Numbered from the stretch's first letter, positions 30,013 through 39,988 are shown. The stretch: DNA of 64,000 bases from Chromohalobacter nigrandesensis (GCF_023061285.1 NZ_JAKGAM010000012.1:49850-113849); one strand, 5' to 3'. A program made the numbers and translations. The notes: generated from the sequence alone by a model not told the origin.

Positions 30013-30915
30013 ATGGATGCAAAGGCACTCTCGCCGAACGATCGAACCCGGGCACTGGAGGTGTTCGTGGCGGTAGCATCGGCGGGCAGCTTCTCGGCGG
30101 CGGGGCGACAGCTCGGTCTAACCCCTTCGGCGGTGAGCCGCACGGTCGACCGAATCGAAGCGCGACTCGGCGTGCGCCTGTTACTGCGCTCCACCCGGGA
30201 TCTCACCATCACTGCGGAAGGCAACGCTTATCTGCAGGCAGCGCGGCGCATTCTCACCGATCTCGACGAAGCCGAGCAGGCGATCGCCGATCTGGGTGCA
30301 CCGCGGGGACGATTGCGAGTCAGCGCCTCGCTCTCCCACGGGCGCCTCTGCGTGGTGCCATTACTGGGCGAGTTCAGCGCGCGCTACCCGGAGATTTTGG
30401 TGGATATCAACCTGACCGATACCGTAGTAGACATCGCCGCCGGCGAGGCCGATGTCGGCATTCGCTTCGGGCTTCTGCCGGACAGCTCGCTCAATGCTCG
30501 CCGTCTGGGCAACAACCGCCGCGTGATCGTCGCCTCACCGGCATATCTGGCTCGGCATGGCACGCCGCGAGTGCCGGGGGACCTGCACGCCCACAACTGT
30601 CTCAATTTCAATTTCCGCCGCGCCGAACCAACCTGGCCCTTCCGCGACGCCGAAGGTGACCATGCCATGAGCGTGCATGGCACGATCGAGGCCAACAATG
30701 GCGAGACGTTGGGCCAGCTCGCCCGTTCCGGGGCCGGTATCGCCCGAGTCGGCGCCTTCAGCGTGGCGGCGGAGATCGCAGCCGGAACACTGGTGCCACT
30801 GCTCGAGACCTACAATCCAGGCGATGTGGAAGAGATCCACGCGGTCTTCGTCGGCGGCACCCACATGCCCCTGCGGGTACGTACCTTTGTCGACTTCCTG
30901 GTCGAACGGCTGTAG
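30013..30915 (+). CDS. LysR-family transcriptional regulator of the adjacent MFS gene
   Basis: A 300-residue protein with an N-terminal winged helix (ALEVFVAVASAGSFSAAGRQLGLTPSAVSRTVDRIEARLG) and a LysR substrate domain (from about residue 95). It is divergent from the MFS gene; the shared 193-base region should hold its operator. The likely role is ligand-dependent control of the exporter. It ends 10 bases before the rsmB fragment, so it is the right-hand part of the inserted islet. Confidence 0.88.
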   Translation: MDAKALSPNDRTRALEVFVAVASAGSFSAAGRQLGLTPSAVSRTVDRIEARLGVRLLLRSTRDLTITAEGNAYLQAARRILTDLDEAEQAIADLGAPRGRLRVSASLSHGRLCVVPLLGEFSARYPEILVDINLTDTVVDIAAGEADVGIRFGLLPDSSLNARRLGNNRRVIVASPAYLARHGTPRVPGDLHAHNCLNFNFRRAEPTWPFRDAEGDHAMSVHGTIEANNGETLGQLARSGAGIARVGAFSVAAEIAAGTLVPLLETYNPGDVEEIHAVFVGGTHMPLRVRTFVDFLVERL

Positions 30916-30925
30916 CGAGTACCAC

Positions 30926-31003
30926 CTGCGCCAACTATTGCCCCGTCTCGAAGGTCACGACGGTTTTTTCTACGCGCGTCTGCGCAAAAGCACGTCTACG
31001 TGA
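30926..31003 (+). pseudogene. Remnant of an rsmB 3' end
   Basis: These 26 codons read LRQLLPRLEGHDGFFYARLR and five more residues before the stop. They match the end of RsmB (RQLLPRIEGHDGFFYARLQ) and are similar at DNA level with mostly third-position differences. No upstream part of rsmB is present. It is best explained as the original gene end, left behind after the MFS/LysR islet recombined at rsmB bringing its own 3' end. Confidence 0.8.
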
Positions 31004-31117
31004 AACTCGCATCTGCACAACACTAAGGCGTAACCGCCGGCCTACGCCGCTGCCGACTTGCCAGCGGCGTACGCGGCTTCGATACTGAAGGCATTGCACC
31101 TCGTTAGTGGAGCCTTC

Positions 31118-31765
31118 GTGTTGCAGAATGCCCTCGAGACCATCGATACGCGCTGTGCCCTGCTCGTCGTCGACGTGCAAGGTGACTTCATGCCCGGCGG
31201 GGCGTTGGCCTGCGCCGATGGCGACGCCATCCTGCCGGGGTTGAGCCAGTTGCTCGACGAGCGACGTTTCGCGCACGTTGTGGCGACCCAGGACTGGCAT
31301 CCCGCCCGACACATATCCTTCGCCAGCGAGCATGCGGGCTATCAGCCCTTCGATACCCTCGACCTGTACGGCGAACCGCAGACCTTGTGGCCCGACCATT
31401 GCGTGCAGAACACGCCGGAGGCCCGCCTGCATCCCGAACTCGACTGGGCACCGGTGGATCTCATCGTGCGCAAGGGATGCGACCCTCGCGTCGATTCCTA
31501 CAGCGCCTTTCGCAACAACCTAGGGCCCGATGGCACACGCCCCACCACGGGGCTCGCCGGCTGGCTGCGCGAGCGTGGCGTCGACAGCGTCTATCTCTGC
31601 GGTCTGGCGCGTGACGTCTGCGTGTTGTGGAGCGCCGAAGATGCCGTCGCCGCGGGGTTCAAGACACGCTTTCTGTGGCCGCTGACACGCCCGGTCACCC
31701 ATGACACGGACGCCGCCACGCGGCAGCGTCTCACTCGGCTCGGCGTCGAGATCATCGGTGCTTGA
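31118..31765 (+). CDS. pncA: Nicotinamidase
   Basis: A 215-residue cysteine hydrolase converting nicotinamide to nicotinate for NAD salvage. It has the triad Asp19 (LLVVDVQGDFMPGG), Lys119 (IVRKGCDP) and Cys168 (LARDVCVLWSAEDA), plus the metal-binding DWHP segment. No ATG lies near the conserved N-terminus; GTG 31118 is chosen, with GTGGAG seven bases upstream, and the adjacent TTG is an alternative. It lies between the inserted islet and dodecin. Confidence 0.92.
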   Translation: MLQNALETIDTRCALLVVDVQGDFMPGGALACADGDAILPGLSQLLDERRFAHVVATQDWHPARHISFASEHAGYQPFDTLDLYGEPQTLWPDHCVQNTPEARLHPELDWAPVDLIVRKGCDPRVDSYSAFRNNLGPDGTRPTTGLAGWLRERGVDSVYLCGLARDVCVLWSAEDAVAAGFKTRFLWPLTRPVTHDTDAATRQRLTRLGVEIIGA

Positions 31766-31801
31766 GCCGGCCCATCGCACTTGAAGCGCAAGGAGAACGC
31801 C

Positions 31802-32008
31802 ATGAGCGATCACGTCTACAAGCACATCGAGCTGACAGGTAGCTCGCCGCACGGTATCGAGGATGCCGTGAACAACGCCCTCGAAAAGGCCCGCGAGACC
31901 CTGCACGGCATGCGCTGGTTCGAGGTCACCGACACCCGCGGCCATCTCGAGGACGGGCGCGTAGGCCACTGGCAGGTCACCCTCAAGGTGGGCCTCTCCC
32001 TCGACTGA
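31802..32008 (+). CDS. Dodecin flavin-binding protein
   Basis: A 68-residue protein with the dodecin beta-alpha-beta-beta pattern ([27 protein letters not shown], then [12 protein letters not shown] and [11 protein letters not shown]). Dodecins form hollow dodecamers that store or buffer flavins or coenzyme A. The start at 31802 follows AAGGAG. A GC-rich hairpin lies after the stop, before the trkA promoter region. Confidence 0.9.
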   Translation: MSDHVYKHIELTGSSPHGIEDAVNNALEKARETLHGMRWFEVTDTRGHLEDGRVGHWQVTLKVGLSLD

Positions 32009-32101
32009 CCGGGCTCGTGCCCAAGCGCCGCCGCGCCCCTGTCATTCGGGGCGCTGCCTGGTTTATGCTACGCGCCAGTCATTGAGCGCGGATTCCCACG
32101 C

Positions 32102-33475
32102 ATGAAGATCATCATCCTCGGCGCCGGTCAGGTTGGCGGCACCCTGGCCGAGCATCTGTCCAGCGAAGAAAACGACATCACCGTCGTCGATATCGATACC
32201 AAGCGTCTGCGCGAACTGCACAACCGCCTGGATATCCGCACGGTCGTCGGCACGGCGTCCTATCCCATGGTGTTACGCCAGGCCGGGGGTGAGGACGCCG
32301 ATATGTTGATCGCGGTAACCAACTCCGACGAAGTCAACATGATCGCCTGCCAGGTCGCGCATACGCTGTTTCGTACGCCGACCAAGATCGCCCGTGTCCG
32401 CGCCACCGCCTATCTGACCCGCAAGGGGCTGTTTTCCCACGATGCGATTCCCGTGGATGTGCTGATCAGTCCCGAGCAGGTGGTCACCGACCATATTCGC
32501 CGCCTGATCGAATATCCTGGCGCGCTGCAGGTCCTCGACTTCGCCGGTAGCCTGGCCCAGTTGGTGGCGGTCAAGGCCTACTACGGCGGCCCGCTGGTGG
32601 GGCAGGAACTAGGCTTCTTGCGGCGCCACATGCCCAACGTGGACACCCGCGTGGCAGCGATCTACCGTCGCAACCGAGCCCTCATTCCTCACGGCGACAC
32701 CGTCATCGAGGCCGATGACGAAGTTTTCTTCATCGCCGCGCGCAAGGATATTCGCGCGGTGATGAGCGAACTGCGCAAGGTCGACCGTGACTTCCGCCGG
32801 GTGATCATCGCCGGCGGCGGCAACATCGGCGAACGCCTCGCCGAAACGCTCGAGCACAACCACCAGGTAAAGATCATCGAGCATGAGCTGGAGCGTTGCA
32901 CGGTGCTCTCGGAGCGTCTCGACCGCACCGTGGTGCTGCACGGTAGCGCGACCAGCAAGCGCTTGCTGCTGGAAGAAAACATCGAGGACTGCGACATCTT
33001 CTGCGCGCTGACCAACGACGACGAGGTCAACATCATGTCGTCGATGCTGGCCAAGCGCCTGGGTGCCAAGAAGGTGCTGACCCTGATCAACAACGCCGCC
33101 TATGTGGATCTCGTCCAGGGCGGCGAGATCGATATCGCCATCTCGCCGCAGCAGGCCACCATCGGTGGTTTGCTCACCCATGTGCGGCGCGGCGACATCG
33201 TCAACGTGCACTCGCTGCGGCGTGGCGCCGCCGAGGCCATCGAGGCCATTGCCCATGGCGACTCGCGTTCTTCCAAGGTGGTGGGACGCACCATCGACGA
33301 GATCGACTTGCCCACCGGTACGACCATCGGCGCCATCGTACGTGGCAAAGAGGTCCTCATCGCCCACGACGATCTCGTGGTCGAAAGCGGCGACCACGTG
33401 ATTCTCTTCGTCATCGACAAGCGTCGCATCCGCGACGTCGAACGCCTCTTCCAGGTAGGGCTGACGTTCTTCTGA
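32102..33475 (+). CDS. trkA: Trk potassium uptake regulatory subunit TrkA
   Basis: A 457-residue cytosolic NAD(H)/ATP-binding protein that gates TrkH. It has two tandem RCK units, each with a Rossmann motif ([17 protein letters not shown] at the start and [16 protein letters not shown] near 240) and TrkA-C domains. It is directly upstream of trkH. In halophiles, Trk-mediated potassium uptake is the first response to osmotic upshock, in keeping with the BCCT carriers later in the window. Confidence 0.96.
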   Translation: MKIIILGAGQVGGTLAEHLSSEENDITVVDIDTKRLRELHNRLDIRTVVGTASYPMVLRQAGGEDADMLIAVTNSDEVNMIACQVAHTLFRTPTKIARVRATAYLTRKGLFSHDAIPVDVLISPEQVVTDHIRRLIEYPGALQVLDFAGSLAQLVAVKAYYGGPLVGQELGFLRRHMPNVDTRVAAIYRRNRALIPHGDTVIEADDEVFFIAARKDIRAVMSELRKVDRDFRRVIIAGGGNIGERLAETLEHNHQVKIIEHELERCTVLSERLDRTVVLHGSATSKRLLLEENIEDCDIFCALTNDDEVNIMSSMLAKRLGAKKVLTLINNAAYVDLVQGGEIDIAISPQQATIGGLLTHVRRGDIVNVHSLRRGAAEAIEAIAHGDSRSSKVVGRTIDEIDLPTGTTIGAIVRGKEVLIAHDDLVVESGDHVILFVIDKRRIRDVERLFQVGLTFF

Positions 33476-33521
33476 TGAGTATTCGGTTACCTACGGCTCG
33501 CATTTCGGCAAGGCGGCTACC

Positions 33522-34970
33522 ATGAGTTTCCTGGTGATCCTGAGGATCGTCGGGCTATTGCTCATGTTGTTCAGCCTGACCATGGTGCCACCGGTAGTGA
33601 TTTCGTTGATCTTCGACGACGCCACCTGGGACGCCTTCGTCATCGGGCTGGGCATCACCTTCGTCACCGGAGCGCTGCTTTACTGGCCCGCGCGCAATGC
33701 TCGCCGCGAACTGCGTACCCGCGATGGCTTTCTGATCACCGTGATGTTCTGGAGCGTACTGGGGTTGTTCGGTTCGCTGCCACTAATGCTCGCCACGGAT
33801 CCATCGCTATCGTTCACCGACGCCGTGTTCGAATCGTTTTCCGGCCTCACCACCACTGGCGCCACCATTCTCACCGGCATCGACCTGCTGCCCGAGTCGA
33901 TCCGCTTCTACCGCCAGCAACTGCAGTGGCTGGGCGGCATGGGGATCGTGGTGCTGGCAGTGGCCATCCTGCCGACGCTGGGTATCGGTGGCATGCAGCT
34001 CTACCGCACCGAGATCCCCGGACCGCTCAAGGACTCCAAGCTGACGCCGCGCATCACCGAAACCGCCAAGGCCTTGTGGTACATCTATGCCGCCCTGACC
34101 CTGACGTGTTTCCTGGCATATTGGCTCGCGGGCATGAGCTGGTTCGACGCCATCGGGCACAGCTTCTCGACCGTCGCCGTGGGGGGCTTCTCGACCCACG
34201 ACGCCAGCATCGGCTATTTCGACAGCGCGACCATCGAGATGATCTGCGTGTTCTTCATGGTGATATCGTCGCTGAGCTTCGGGCTGCACTTCGCGGTGTG
34301 GCGCGAAAAGCGCCTGAGCCATTATCTGCTCGATCCCGAATTCCGCTTTTTCGTGATCTTCCTGGCGCTATTGGTCACCATCACCATCGCCACGCTGATG
34401 TTGAGTGGTACCTACGACGACACTCTGGGACTACGCCACGGCTTGTTCGAGGCAGTCTCAGTGGCCACCACGACCGGTTTCGGCGTCGCCGACTTCACCG
34501 TATGGCCAGGCGTGCTGCCGTTCATGCTGTTCATCGCAGCTTTCGTCGGGGCCTGCTCGGGCTCCGCTGGCGGGGGCATGAAGGTGATCCGCATCCTGTT
34601 GATTCTCAAGCAGGGCCTGCGCGAGATACATCGTCTGATTCACCCCAATGCGGTGTTTTCGATCAAGGTCGGCAAGATGCGCATCTCCGGGGGCGTGGCC
34701 GAGGCGGTATGGGGATTCTTTTCCGCCTATATGCTGCTGTTCGTGCTGATGCTGTTGATCCTGCTCGCCACCGGGCTGGATCAGGTGACCGCCTGGTCGG
34801 CGGTGGGCTCGGCCCTCAATAACCTGGGCCCAGGGCTGGGTGAAGTAGCCGTACACTACGGTGACATGCCGGATCTCGCCAAGTGGACCCTGGTGATGGC
34901 GATGATGTTCGGGCGCTTGGAAATCTTCACTATCCTGGTGCTGTTTACGCCTGCGTTCTGGCGACGCTGA
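33522..34970 (+). CDS. trkH: Trk potassium transporter membrane subunit (TrkH/TrkI)
   Basis: A 482-residue membrane protein with four pore-loop repeats; selectivity-filter segments are visible as FSGLTTTGATIL, FSTVAVGGFSTHD, ATTTGFGVADF and NNLGPGLGEV. It conducts potassium under TrkA control. The gene lies 46 bases after trkA, with AAGGCGG as ribosome site, and is closed by the hairpin at 35020-35054. Whether it corresponds to the TrkH or TrkI type described in halophiles cannot be decided here. Confidence 0.95.
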   Translation: MSFLVILRIVGLLLMLFSLTMVPPVVISLIFDDATWDAFVIGLGITFVTGALLYWPARNARRELRTRDGFLITVMFWSVLGLFGSLPLMLATDPSLSFTDAVFESFSGLTTTGATILTGIDLLPESIRFYRQQLQWLGGMGIVVLAVAILPTLGIGGMQLYRTEIPGPLKDSKLTPRITETAKALWYIYAALTLTCFLAYWLAGMSWFDAIGHSFSTVAVGGFSTHDASIGYFDSATIEMICVFFMVISSLSFGLHFAVWREKRLSHYLLDPEFRFFVIFLALLVTITIATLMLSGTYDDTLGLRHGLFEAVSVATTTGFGVADFTVWPGVLPFMLFIAAFVGACSGSAGGGMKVIRILLILKQGLREIHRLIHPNAVFSIKVGKMRISGGVAEAVWGFFSAYMLLFVLMLLILLATGLDQVTAWSAVGSALNNLGPGLGEVAVHYGDMPDLAKWTLVMAMMFGRLEIFTILVLFTPAFWRR

Positions 34971-35019
34971 GTTCATACGGCACTATTCACCATGAATTAC
35001 TATTCACCATGAATCGGCG

Positions 35020-35054
35020 AAAACCCTCCTATTCATGCTGGGTAGGTGGGTTTT
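35020..35054 (+). terminator. Terminator after trkH
   Basis: AAAACCCTCCTA pairs with TAGGTGGGTTTT with one mismatch around an 11-base loop and ends in TTTT. Just upstream, CTATTCACCATGAAT occurs twice (34983-35014), a short direct repeat of unknown meaning. Confidence 0.7.
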
Positions 35055-35190
35055 AACAGTCTCTTTTAACTAAAGGTTAAGGTCAGCGAGGCCGATTCGC
35101 CGGGAATCGCGATGGCGGCAATGCTACCATGCGCGCTTCCCGGCCCACCGCGACGGGCCTTTATCCGTTATTCAGCCTCGAGAAAGCGTC

Positions 35191-36402
35191 ATGTCCACCA
35201 GCCTCGCAAGCCCTTTTCGCGCGGTGGCCCGCCTAGGGCTCATCCCGCAAATCGTCATCGGTATCGTGCTCGGCATCGTCGTGGCCACTGCCTGGCCCGA
35301 TGCCGCCGCCTCGATATCGCTTCTCGGTGAGGTGTTCATCTCCGCCCTCAAAGCGGTGGCACCGATACTGGTTTTCCTGCTGGTCATGGCGGCCATCGCC
35401 AACCACCGTCGCGGCCAACCCACGCACATTCGCGGCGTGCTGCTGCTGTACGTGGTGGGCACCCTGTGCGCCGCCCTGGTGGCCGTCGTCGCCAGCTTCG
35501 TGTTTCCGACATCGCTGGTCATCGACGCGCCCCAGGCGAGCGGCCAGCCGCCGGGCGGCATCGCCGAGATCCTGCGCAACCTATTGCTCAACGTCGTGGA
35601 CAATCCCATCCATGCGCTGATGAACGCTAACTTCGTGGGCATCCTGGCGTGGGCGATCGGCCTGGGCATGATGCTGCGCGGCTCCTCGGAGACGACGCTG
35701 GGCGTCATCAATGCCTTCTCCGATGCCGTCTCCAATATCGTACGCGTGGTGATCCGCTGCGCGCCGCTGGGCATCTTCGGCCTGGTCGCCGGCACACTCG
35801 CGGATACCGGCATGAATGCCCTGCTCGACTACGCTCACCTGCTCGCCATCATCGTCGGCTGCATGGTGTTCGTGGCACTGGTCACCAACCCCTTGATCGT
35901 GTTGGTGGCGACACGCCGCAATCCCTATCCGCTGGTGTTCGCCTGCCTGCGCGGCAGTGCGATTACGGCGTTTTTCACACGCAGCAGCGCCGCCAACATT
36001 CCGGTCAATATGGAACTCTGCAAGCGCCTCGATCTGGACGCCGACACCTATTCGATCTCGATTCCGCTAGGCGCCACCATCAACATGGCCGGTGCCGCCA
36101 TCACCATTTCGGTGATCACCCTGGCGGCCGCCCATACGTTGGGCATCGGCGTGGACTTCGCCTCGGCGCTGTTGCTGTGCATCGTCGCCTCGCTCGCTGC
36201 CTGCGGCGTCTCCGGCGTGGCCGGTGGTTCTCTGCTGCTCATTCCGATGGCCGCCAGCCTGTTCGGTATTTCCAATGACGTGGCCATGCAGGTCGTTGCT
36301 ATCGGCTTCGTCATCAGTGTCGTGCAGGACGCCACGGAGACCGCGCTGAACTCGTCCACCGACGTGTTGTTCACCGCCGCAGCGTGCCGCGCCAAGCGCT
36401 GA
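35191..36402 (+). CDS. sstT: Sodium:serine/threonine symporter SstT
   Basis: A 403-residue dicarboxylate/amino acid:cation symporter family member. The transport core shows [19 protein letters not shown] (helical hairpin 1), [15 protein letters not shown] and [19 protein letters not shown] (hairpin 2), and the length fits SstT. It imports serine and threonine with sodium. It stands alone between the trkH terminator and the TraB-family gene. Confidence 0.93.
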   Translation: MSTSLASPFRAVARLGLIPQIVIGIVLGIVVATAWPDAAASISLLGEVFISALKAVAPILVFLLVMAAIANHRRGQPTHIRGVLLLYVVGTLCAALVAVVASFVFPTSLVIDAPQASGQPPGGIAEILRNLLLNVVDNPIHALMNANFVGILAWAIGLGMMLRGSSETTLGVINAFSDAVSNIVRVVIRCAPLGIFGLVAGTLADTGMNALLDYAHLLAIIVGCMVFVALVTNPLIVLVATRRNPYPLVFACLRGSAITAFFTRSSAANIPVNMELCKRLDLDADTYSISIPLGATINMAGAAITISVITLAAAHTLGIGVDFASALLLCIVASLAACGVSGVAGGSLLLIPMAASLFGISNDVAMQVVAIGFVISVVQDATETALNSSTDVLFTAAACRAKR

Positions 36403-36440
36403 TTCGTACGCTCGACGCCCTGCTCACAGCATCGACGAGC

Positions 36441-36463
36441 GGGGCCGGGTTTGGCCCGGCCCC
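36441..36463 (+). terminator. GC-rich hairpin after sstT
   Basis: GGGGCCGGG pairs with CCCGGCCCC around a five-base loop 39 bases after the sstT stop. No T tract follows; a possible -10 box for the next gene (GATAAT, 36474-36479) comes directly after. Confidence 0.5.
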
Positions 36464-36511
36464 TGGCTTCGTGGATAATCGAGCTTTTCCGCCACCGAAG
36501 CGAACCGCCGC

Positions 36512-37726
36512 ATGCCCGATACTCCCGCCGGCCCTCGCCAGGTCATCGATCAGGGCGAGACCCGTTATACCCTCCTGGGTACCGCCCACGTCTCGCGTGC
36601 CAGCGCCGACGAGGTCCGCGAGCTGATCCGCTCCGGCGACTTCGACGCCGTGGCCATCGAGCTTTGTCCCACGCGCCATCAAAGCGCCACCCAGCCCGAC
36701 GCCATGGCCAAGATGGATCTCTTCCAGGTGCTGCGCCAGGGCAAGGCCGGCATGGTCGCCGCGAGTCTCGCGCTGGGCGCCTTCCAGCAACGCGTTGCCG
36801 AGCAGTCCGGCGTCACACCGGGCGCCGAAATGCAGATGGCGATCAAGGAAACCCAGCGCGCGGACCTGCCGCTGTATCTCGTCGATCGCGACATCGGCGT
36901 GACCCTCAAGCGCATCTATCACAACGTGCCCTGGTGGCAGCGCATGAGCCTGATTTCAGGACTTCTGGGCAGCGTTGTCTCGCGCAAGAAAGTCTCCAGC
37001 GAGGAGATCGAGCGCCTCAAGGAAGGCGATGTGCTCGAATCGACCTTCGCCGAGTTCGCCGAACAGTCGGAGTCGCTGTACGCGCCGCTGATCCGCGAGC
37101 GCGATCGTTACATGGCGCTGCGCCTACGCGAGGAAGTCACCGGGAAAGCGCCACGGCATATCCTGGTGGTCGTCGGCGCCGGTCACATGAAGGGCCTGGG
37201 AGAGCACCTGCAAGCGCTGGGTCAGCAACCGCCCAGCGACGCGGCCATCGACGAGGAACGCCGCTCACTGGAAGTCACCCCAGCCCGCTCCAAGCTTTGG
37301 AAAGCCCTGCCGTGGGTCATCGTCGCGCTGGTACTGACCGGCTTCGCCATCGGCTTTTCTCGCGATACCGGACTCGGCTGGTCGCTGGTCGGCGAATGGT
37401 TCCTGATCAACGGCGCACTCTCGGCATTCGGCACCGTCATCGCGTTGGCCCATCCACTGACCATTATCGCGACCTTCATCGCCGCGCCACTGACCTCGCT
37501 CAACCCCACCATCGGCGCCGGTTTCGTCGCCGCCGGCGTGGAACTCGCCATACGCCGCCCCACGGTGGGTGACTTCTCACGCCTGCGCCATGACGTCAGC
37601 ACACCGCGCGGCTGGTGGAAAAACCGCGTCGCCCGCACGCTGCTGGTATTCCTGCTCGCCACGCTGGGCTCCGCCGCCGGCACCTGGATAGCCGGGCTAC
37701 GCATCGCCGGGCAGTTGTTCGGGTGA
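36512..37726 (+). CDS. TraB/GumN-family membrane protein
   Basis: A 404-residue protein with an N-terminal TraB domain (TLLGTAHVSRASADEV, AIELCPTRHQS, LVVVGAGHMKGLGEHL) and a C-terminal block of about four membrane segments (from about residue 265). Related proteins are named after the enterococcal pheromone-shutdown protein TraB, and the fold is proposed to be a metal-dependent protease-like domain; the bacterial function is not established. It is the last core-type gene before an accessory region. Confidence 0.82.
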   Translation: MPDTPAGPRQVIDQGETRYTLLGTAHVSRASADEVRELIRSGDFDAVAIELCPTRHQSATQPDAMAKMDLFQVLRQGKAGMVAASLALGAFQQRVAEQSGVTPGAEMQMAIKETQRADLPLYLVDRDIGVTLKRIYHNVPWWQRMSLISGLLGSVVSRKKVSSEEIERLKEGDVLESTFAEFAEQSESLYAPLIRERDRYMALRLREEVTGKAPRHILVVVGAGHMKGLGEHLQALGQQPPSDAAIDEERRSLEVTPARSKLWKALPWVIVALVLTGFAIGFSRDTGLGWSLVGEWFLINGALSAFGTVIALAHPLTIIATFIAAPLTSLNPTIGAGFVAAGVELAIRRPTVGDFSRLRHDVSTPRGWWKNRVARTLLVFLLATLGSAAGTWIAGLRIAGQLFG

Positions 37727-37775
37727 TGCCGGAAGCCGCCATTCTCCAAAGCTCTAGCTAACGCCGGGGCTTTGG

Positions 37776-38054
37776 CTATCCATGGCGATGCTCCCTTATG
37801 TATTCCTTCAACGCTTGGTCAATGCGACTCTGCCAGCCTGGCCCTTGCTCCTTGAAATGATCGATCACGTCAGGTGATAAACGCATGGTGGTCTTCACCT
37901 TCGTGGGTGCCTCCTGGCGACCGCGCTGCCCCCGCTGACGAATGGTGCGCTGGAGATCAGCGGGCAACACCTCTGCCATCGGACGCATATGCTTGAAGTC
38001 TTCATCGGTCAGTTCACGAACTTCGCCGTGTTTATCGGTCAATGGCTTTCTCAT
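37776..38054 (-). CDS. brnA: BrnA-family antitoxin
   Basis: A 92-residue protein ending in a ribbon-helix-helix domain (KTTMRLSPDVIDHFKEQGPGWQSRIDQALKEYI), typical of BrnA, which neutralises BrnT and represses the operon. The start at 38054 lies inside the end of brnT (23-base overlap), so translation is coupled. Extension upstream to 38150 would run through brnT and is not supported. Confidence 0.9.
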   Translation of the reverse strand: MRKPLTDKHGEVRELTDEDFKHMRPMAEVLPADLQRTIRQRGQRGRQEAPTKVKTTMRLSPDVIDHFKEQGPGWQSRIDQALKEYIREHRHG

Positions 38055-38307
38055 GGCGACGCACCTCCCGCAGGTTGGCCTTCCTAAAACTGATAATTCG
38101 AACCCCACCCTCAATGGGCGTGAAACACACCACGTGAACACGATCACCAATGCGCCCTACTGCCACAAAGCGAGGCTCTGGATAGTGGTGGCGCGTATCG
38201 GGCTCATATGTAGCCCCTTCCCAATCGAAGTGTTCTACCGCCTTAAAGGGCAGACCACGTTCTCGTTCGTTTCGGGCGCTCTTATTAGGGTCGAAGTCTA
38301 TGCGCAT
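38032..38307 (-). CDS. brnT: BrnT-family ribonuclease toxin
   Basis: A 91-residue toxin with the BrnT pattern FDPNKSARNERERGLPF, then RFVAVGRIGDRVHVVCFT and IISFRKANLREVRRHE. BrnT folds like RelE-type RNases and blocks translation by RNA cleavage. It is transcribed ahead of brnA, the typical order. A TACAAT hexamer lies only six bases before the start codon, so the transcript may have a very short leader or another promoter is used. Confidence 0.92.
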   Translation of the reverse strand: MRIDFDPNKSARNERERGLPFKAVEHFDWEGATYEPDTRHHYPEPRFVAVGRIGDRVHVVCFTPIEGGVRIISFRKANLREVRRHEKAIDR

Positions 38308-38531
38308 GGTTTAATTGTAGGGACAAAAAGAAAAGGAGGATAGTTCATTTTGCTTGACCAAGCAGATCCAACATTGCGCAATCCATGACACAATCCGCTG
38401 AGCCTCAAAGAGGCGATCCGGTATATCCTGGTGGTGGTCGGCACCATGAGCCTGGCCATCGCCAATGCAGCCGTCAGTGCTTGGGGAACGCCATCCATTA
38501 TTGCTGATCCATGCAACACAAGGAGAGACGT

Positions 38532-39125
38532 ATGGCATCGCTCGAGCAAATCGCCCGGTCGCGTTATAGCTGTCGTGATTTCAGCCCACAACCGGTTCCT
38601 CGCGCTCTGCTCGACAGGCTGCTTGGGATTGCCCAAGGCATCACTCATGCCGGCAGTAAGCGCAGCGTGCCTTCGGCGGGAGCTCTCTATCCCCTGCATC
38701 TGCTGGCAATAGCCGGGCGCATTCGCGACCTGGACGCAGCGACCTACACCTTCGCCCCCGAAAACTGCATGCTGAAAACGCATCTCGACCACGACATACG
38801 AGATGCACTCCAGCAAGCTGCACTCGACGATCAACCCTGGATCGGCCAGGCTGCCGGCATTATCACGATCTGTGCCGACATGGGGACCGCGACACAGGCA
38901 TTCGGCGATCAACCGCCCTACGGGACACGCGGCCAACGCTATGCTTGGATCGAGGCAGGCGCCGCAGCTCAGAACATTCAGTTGCAAGCAACGGCCGAAG
39001 GACTGGGCAGCGTGCTCGTCGCCGGCTTCCACGACGAGGCCACGGCAGAAGCACTGGCCCTCGAAGCGCCTATAACGCCGCTAATCCATTTGTGCTTCGG
39101 TTGGCCGGCTAGCGGAGATCAATGA
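38532..39125 (+). CDS. SagB-type nitroreductase-fold oxidoreductase
   Basis: A 197-residue FMN-type nitroreductase-fold protein: RSRYSCRDFSPQPVPRALLDRLLGIAQG at the N-terminus, PSAGALYPLHLLAIAG (the SagB-like flavin-binding segment), and AGAAAQNIQLQATAEGLGSVLVAGF. Standalone members oxidise or reduce small substrates; true SagB proteins act in peptide cyclodehydration, but no SagC/D partner is nearby. ATG 38532 follows AAGGAGAG; an ATG 21 bases earlier lacks such a site. Confidence 0.8.
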   Translation: MASLEQIARSRYSCRDFSPQPVPRALLDRLLGIAQGITHAGSKRSVPSAGALYPLHLLAIAGRIRDLDAATYTFAPENCMLKTHLDHDIRDALQQAALDDQPWIGQAAGIITICADMGTATQAFGDQPPYGTRGQRYAWIEAGAAAQNIQLQATAEGLGSVLVAGFHDEATAEALALEAPITPLIHLCFGWPASGDQ

Positions 39126-39237
39126 TCCGACGCAAAACAACACAACAGCGCTAGCGGGCACAAACCAACCGATAGCGTCATGACGGAAACAAGGGTTATA
39201 ACCTACACCTCGACCCCGCTCTACAGAGGCAGCTATC

Positions 39238-39930
39238 GTGGACTCGAAGATACGTATCGTCATACCGATCTACCCCGGCGTAACGCACCTGGATTTCACC
39301 GGGCCTCATCAATTTTTCTCGCGTGTGCCGCAGATTGATGTCGTGGTCGCCTCCATCGATGGGGAGCCCGTTGACGCCCAAGGATTGACGTTTTCCAACC
39401 TGGACGACCTGACAGACATCGCGGCTTGTGACGTCCTCTGCGTTCCCGGTGGTCTGGGCTGCCTCGATGCAGCCGAGGACGTCCGTTTTATCCACGCCAT
39501 TCGACACTTGGCCGGCAGCGCACAGTTCGTGACCTCGGTATGCAGCGGCTCATTGATCCTGGGAGCGGCAGGTCTTCTCCACGGAAGACGAGCCGCCTGT
39601 CATTGGGCGTGGCGCGACATGCTGCCATTGTTCGGCGCCGTCCCGGACCCGGCGCGTGTCGTGCGCGATGAAGAGGTCATCACGGGCGGCGGTGTCACCG
39701 CCGGGATCGATTTCGCGCTGACCGTCATCGCAGAGTTAACCGATGACGAGACCGCTCAGCGTTCTCAACTGATTCTCGAATATGCGCCCGCGCCGCCGTT
39801 TGATGCCGGACGCCCCGAAACAGCCCCAGCCGCCATCCACGACCACGTCGTCGCCGACATGGCCGAGATGCAGGCCTCTCGTTACCGACAGGCACAACAC
39901 CTGGCCGAGCGTTATGCTACAAAACGCTAA
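39238..39930 (+). CDS. DJ-1/PfpI superfamily protein (isonitrile hydratase-like)
   Basis: A 230-residue glutamine-amidotransferase-like protein with the nucleophile-elbow cysteine in VTSVCSGSLILGAAGLL and the aspartate in THLDFTGPHQ found in isonitrile hydratase-type members. Possible reactions include isonitrile hydration or stress-related hydrolysis; the sequence does not decide. The start is GTG 39238 with only a weak upstream ribosome site. It follows the nitroreductase by 112 bases on the same strand. Confidence 0.78.
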   Translation: MDSKIRIVIPIYPGVTHLDFTGPHQFFSRVPQIDVVVASIDGEPVDAQGLTFSNLDDLTDIAACDVLCVPGGLGCLDAAEDVRFIHAIRHLAGSAQFVTSVCSGSLILGAAGLLHGRRAACHWAWRDMLPLFGAVPDPARVVRDEEVITGGGVTAGIDFALTVIAELTDDETAQRSQLILEYAPAPPFDAGRPETAPAAIHDHVVADMAEMQASRYRQAQHLAERYATKR

Positions 39931-39952
39931 CCCTGATGATCGCCTGCCCACA

Positions 39953-39988
39953 TATAACGCATTGCGTCATATGCTGCTGTGCGTTATA
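39953..39988. promoter_or_regulatory. Inverted repeat at the former higBA operator
   Basis: TATAACGCA (39953-39961) and TGCGTTATA (39980-39988) are perfect inverted repeats, and TAACGCATTGCGT inside is itself partly palindromic. Such AT-rich palindromes are usual HigA operators. The right arm overlaps the first codon of the higB remnant, so it probably marks the operator next to the deletion. Confidence 0.45.

Noticed and set aside
34983..35014. Short direct repeat as a CRISPR or attachment site
   Set aside because: Only two copies of CTATTCACCATGAAT, with no spacers, cas genes or integrase nearby.
38418..38520. Possible MFS fragment before the nitroreductase gene
   Set aside because: A stretch reading VVVGTMSLAIANAAVS looks like the start of an MFS carrier, but it is too short and has no continuation.
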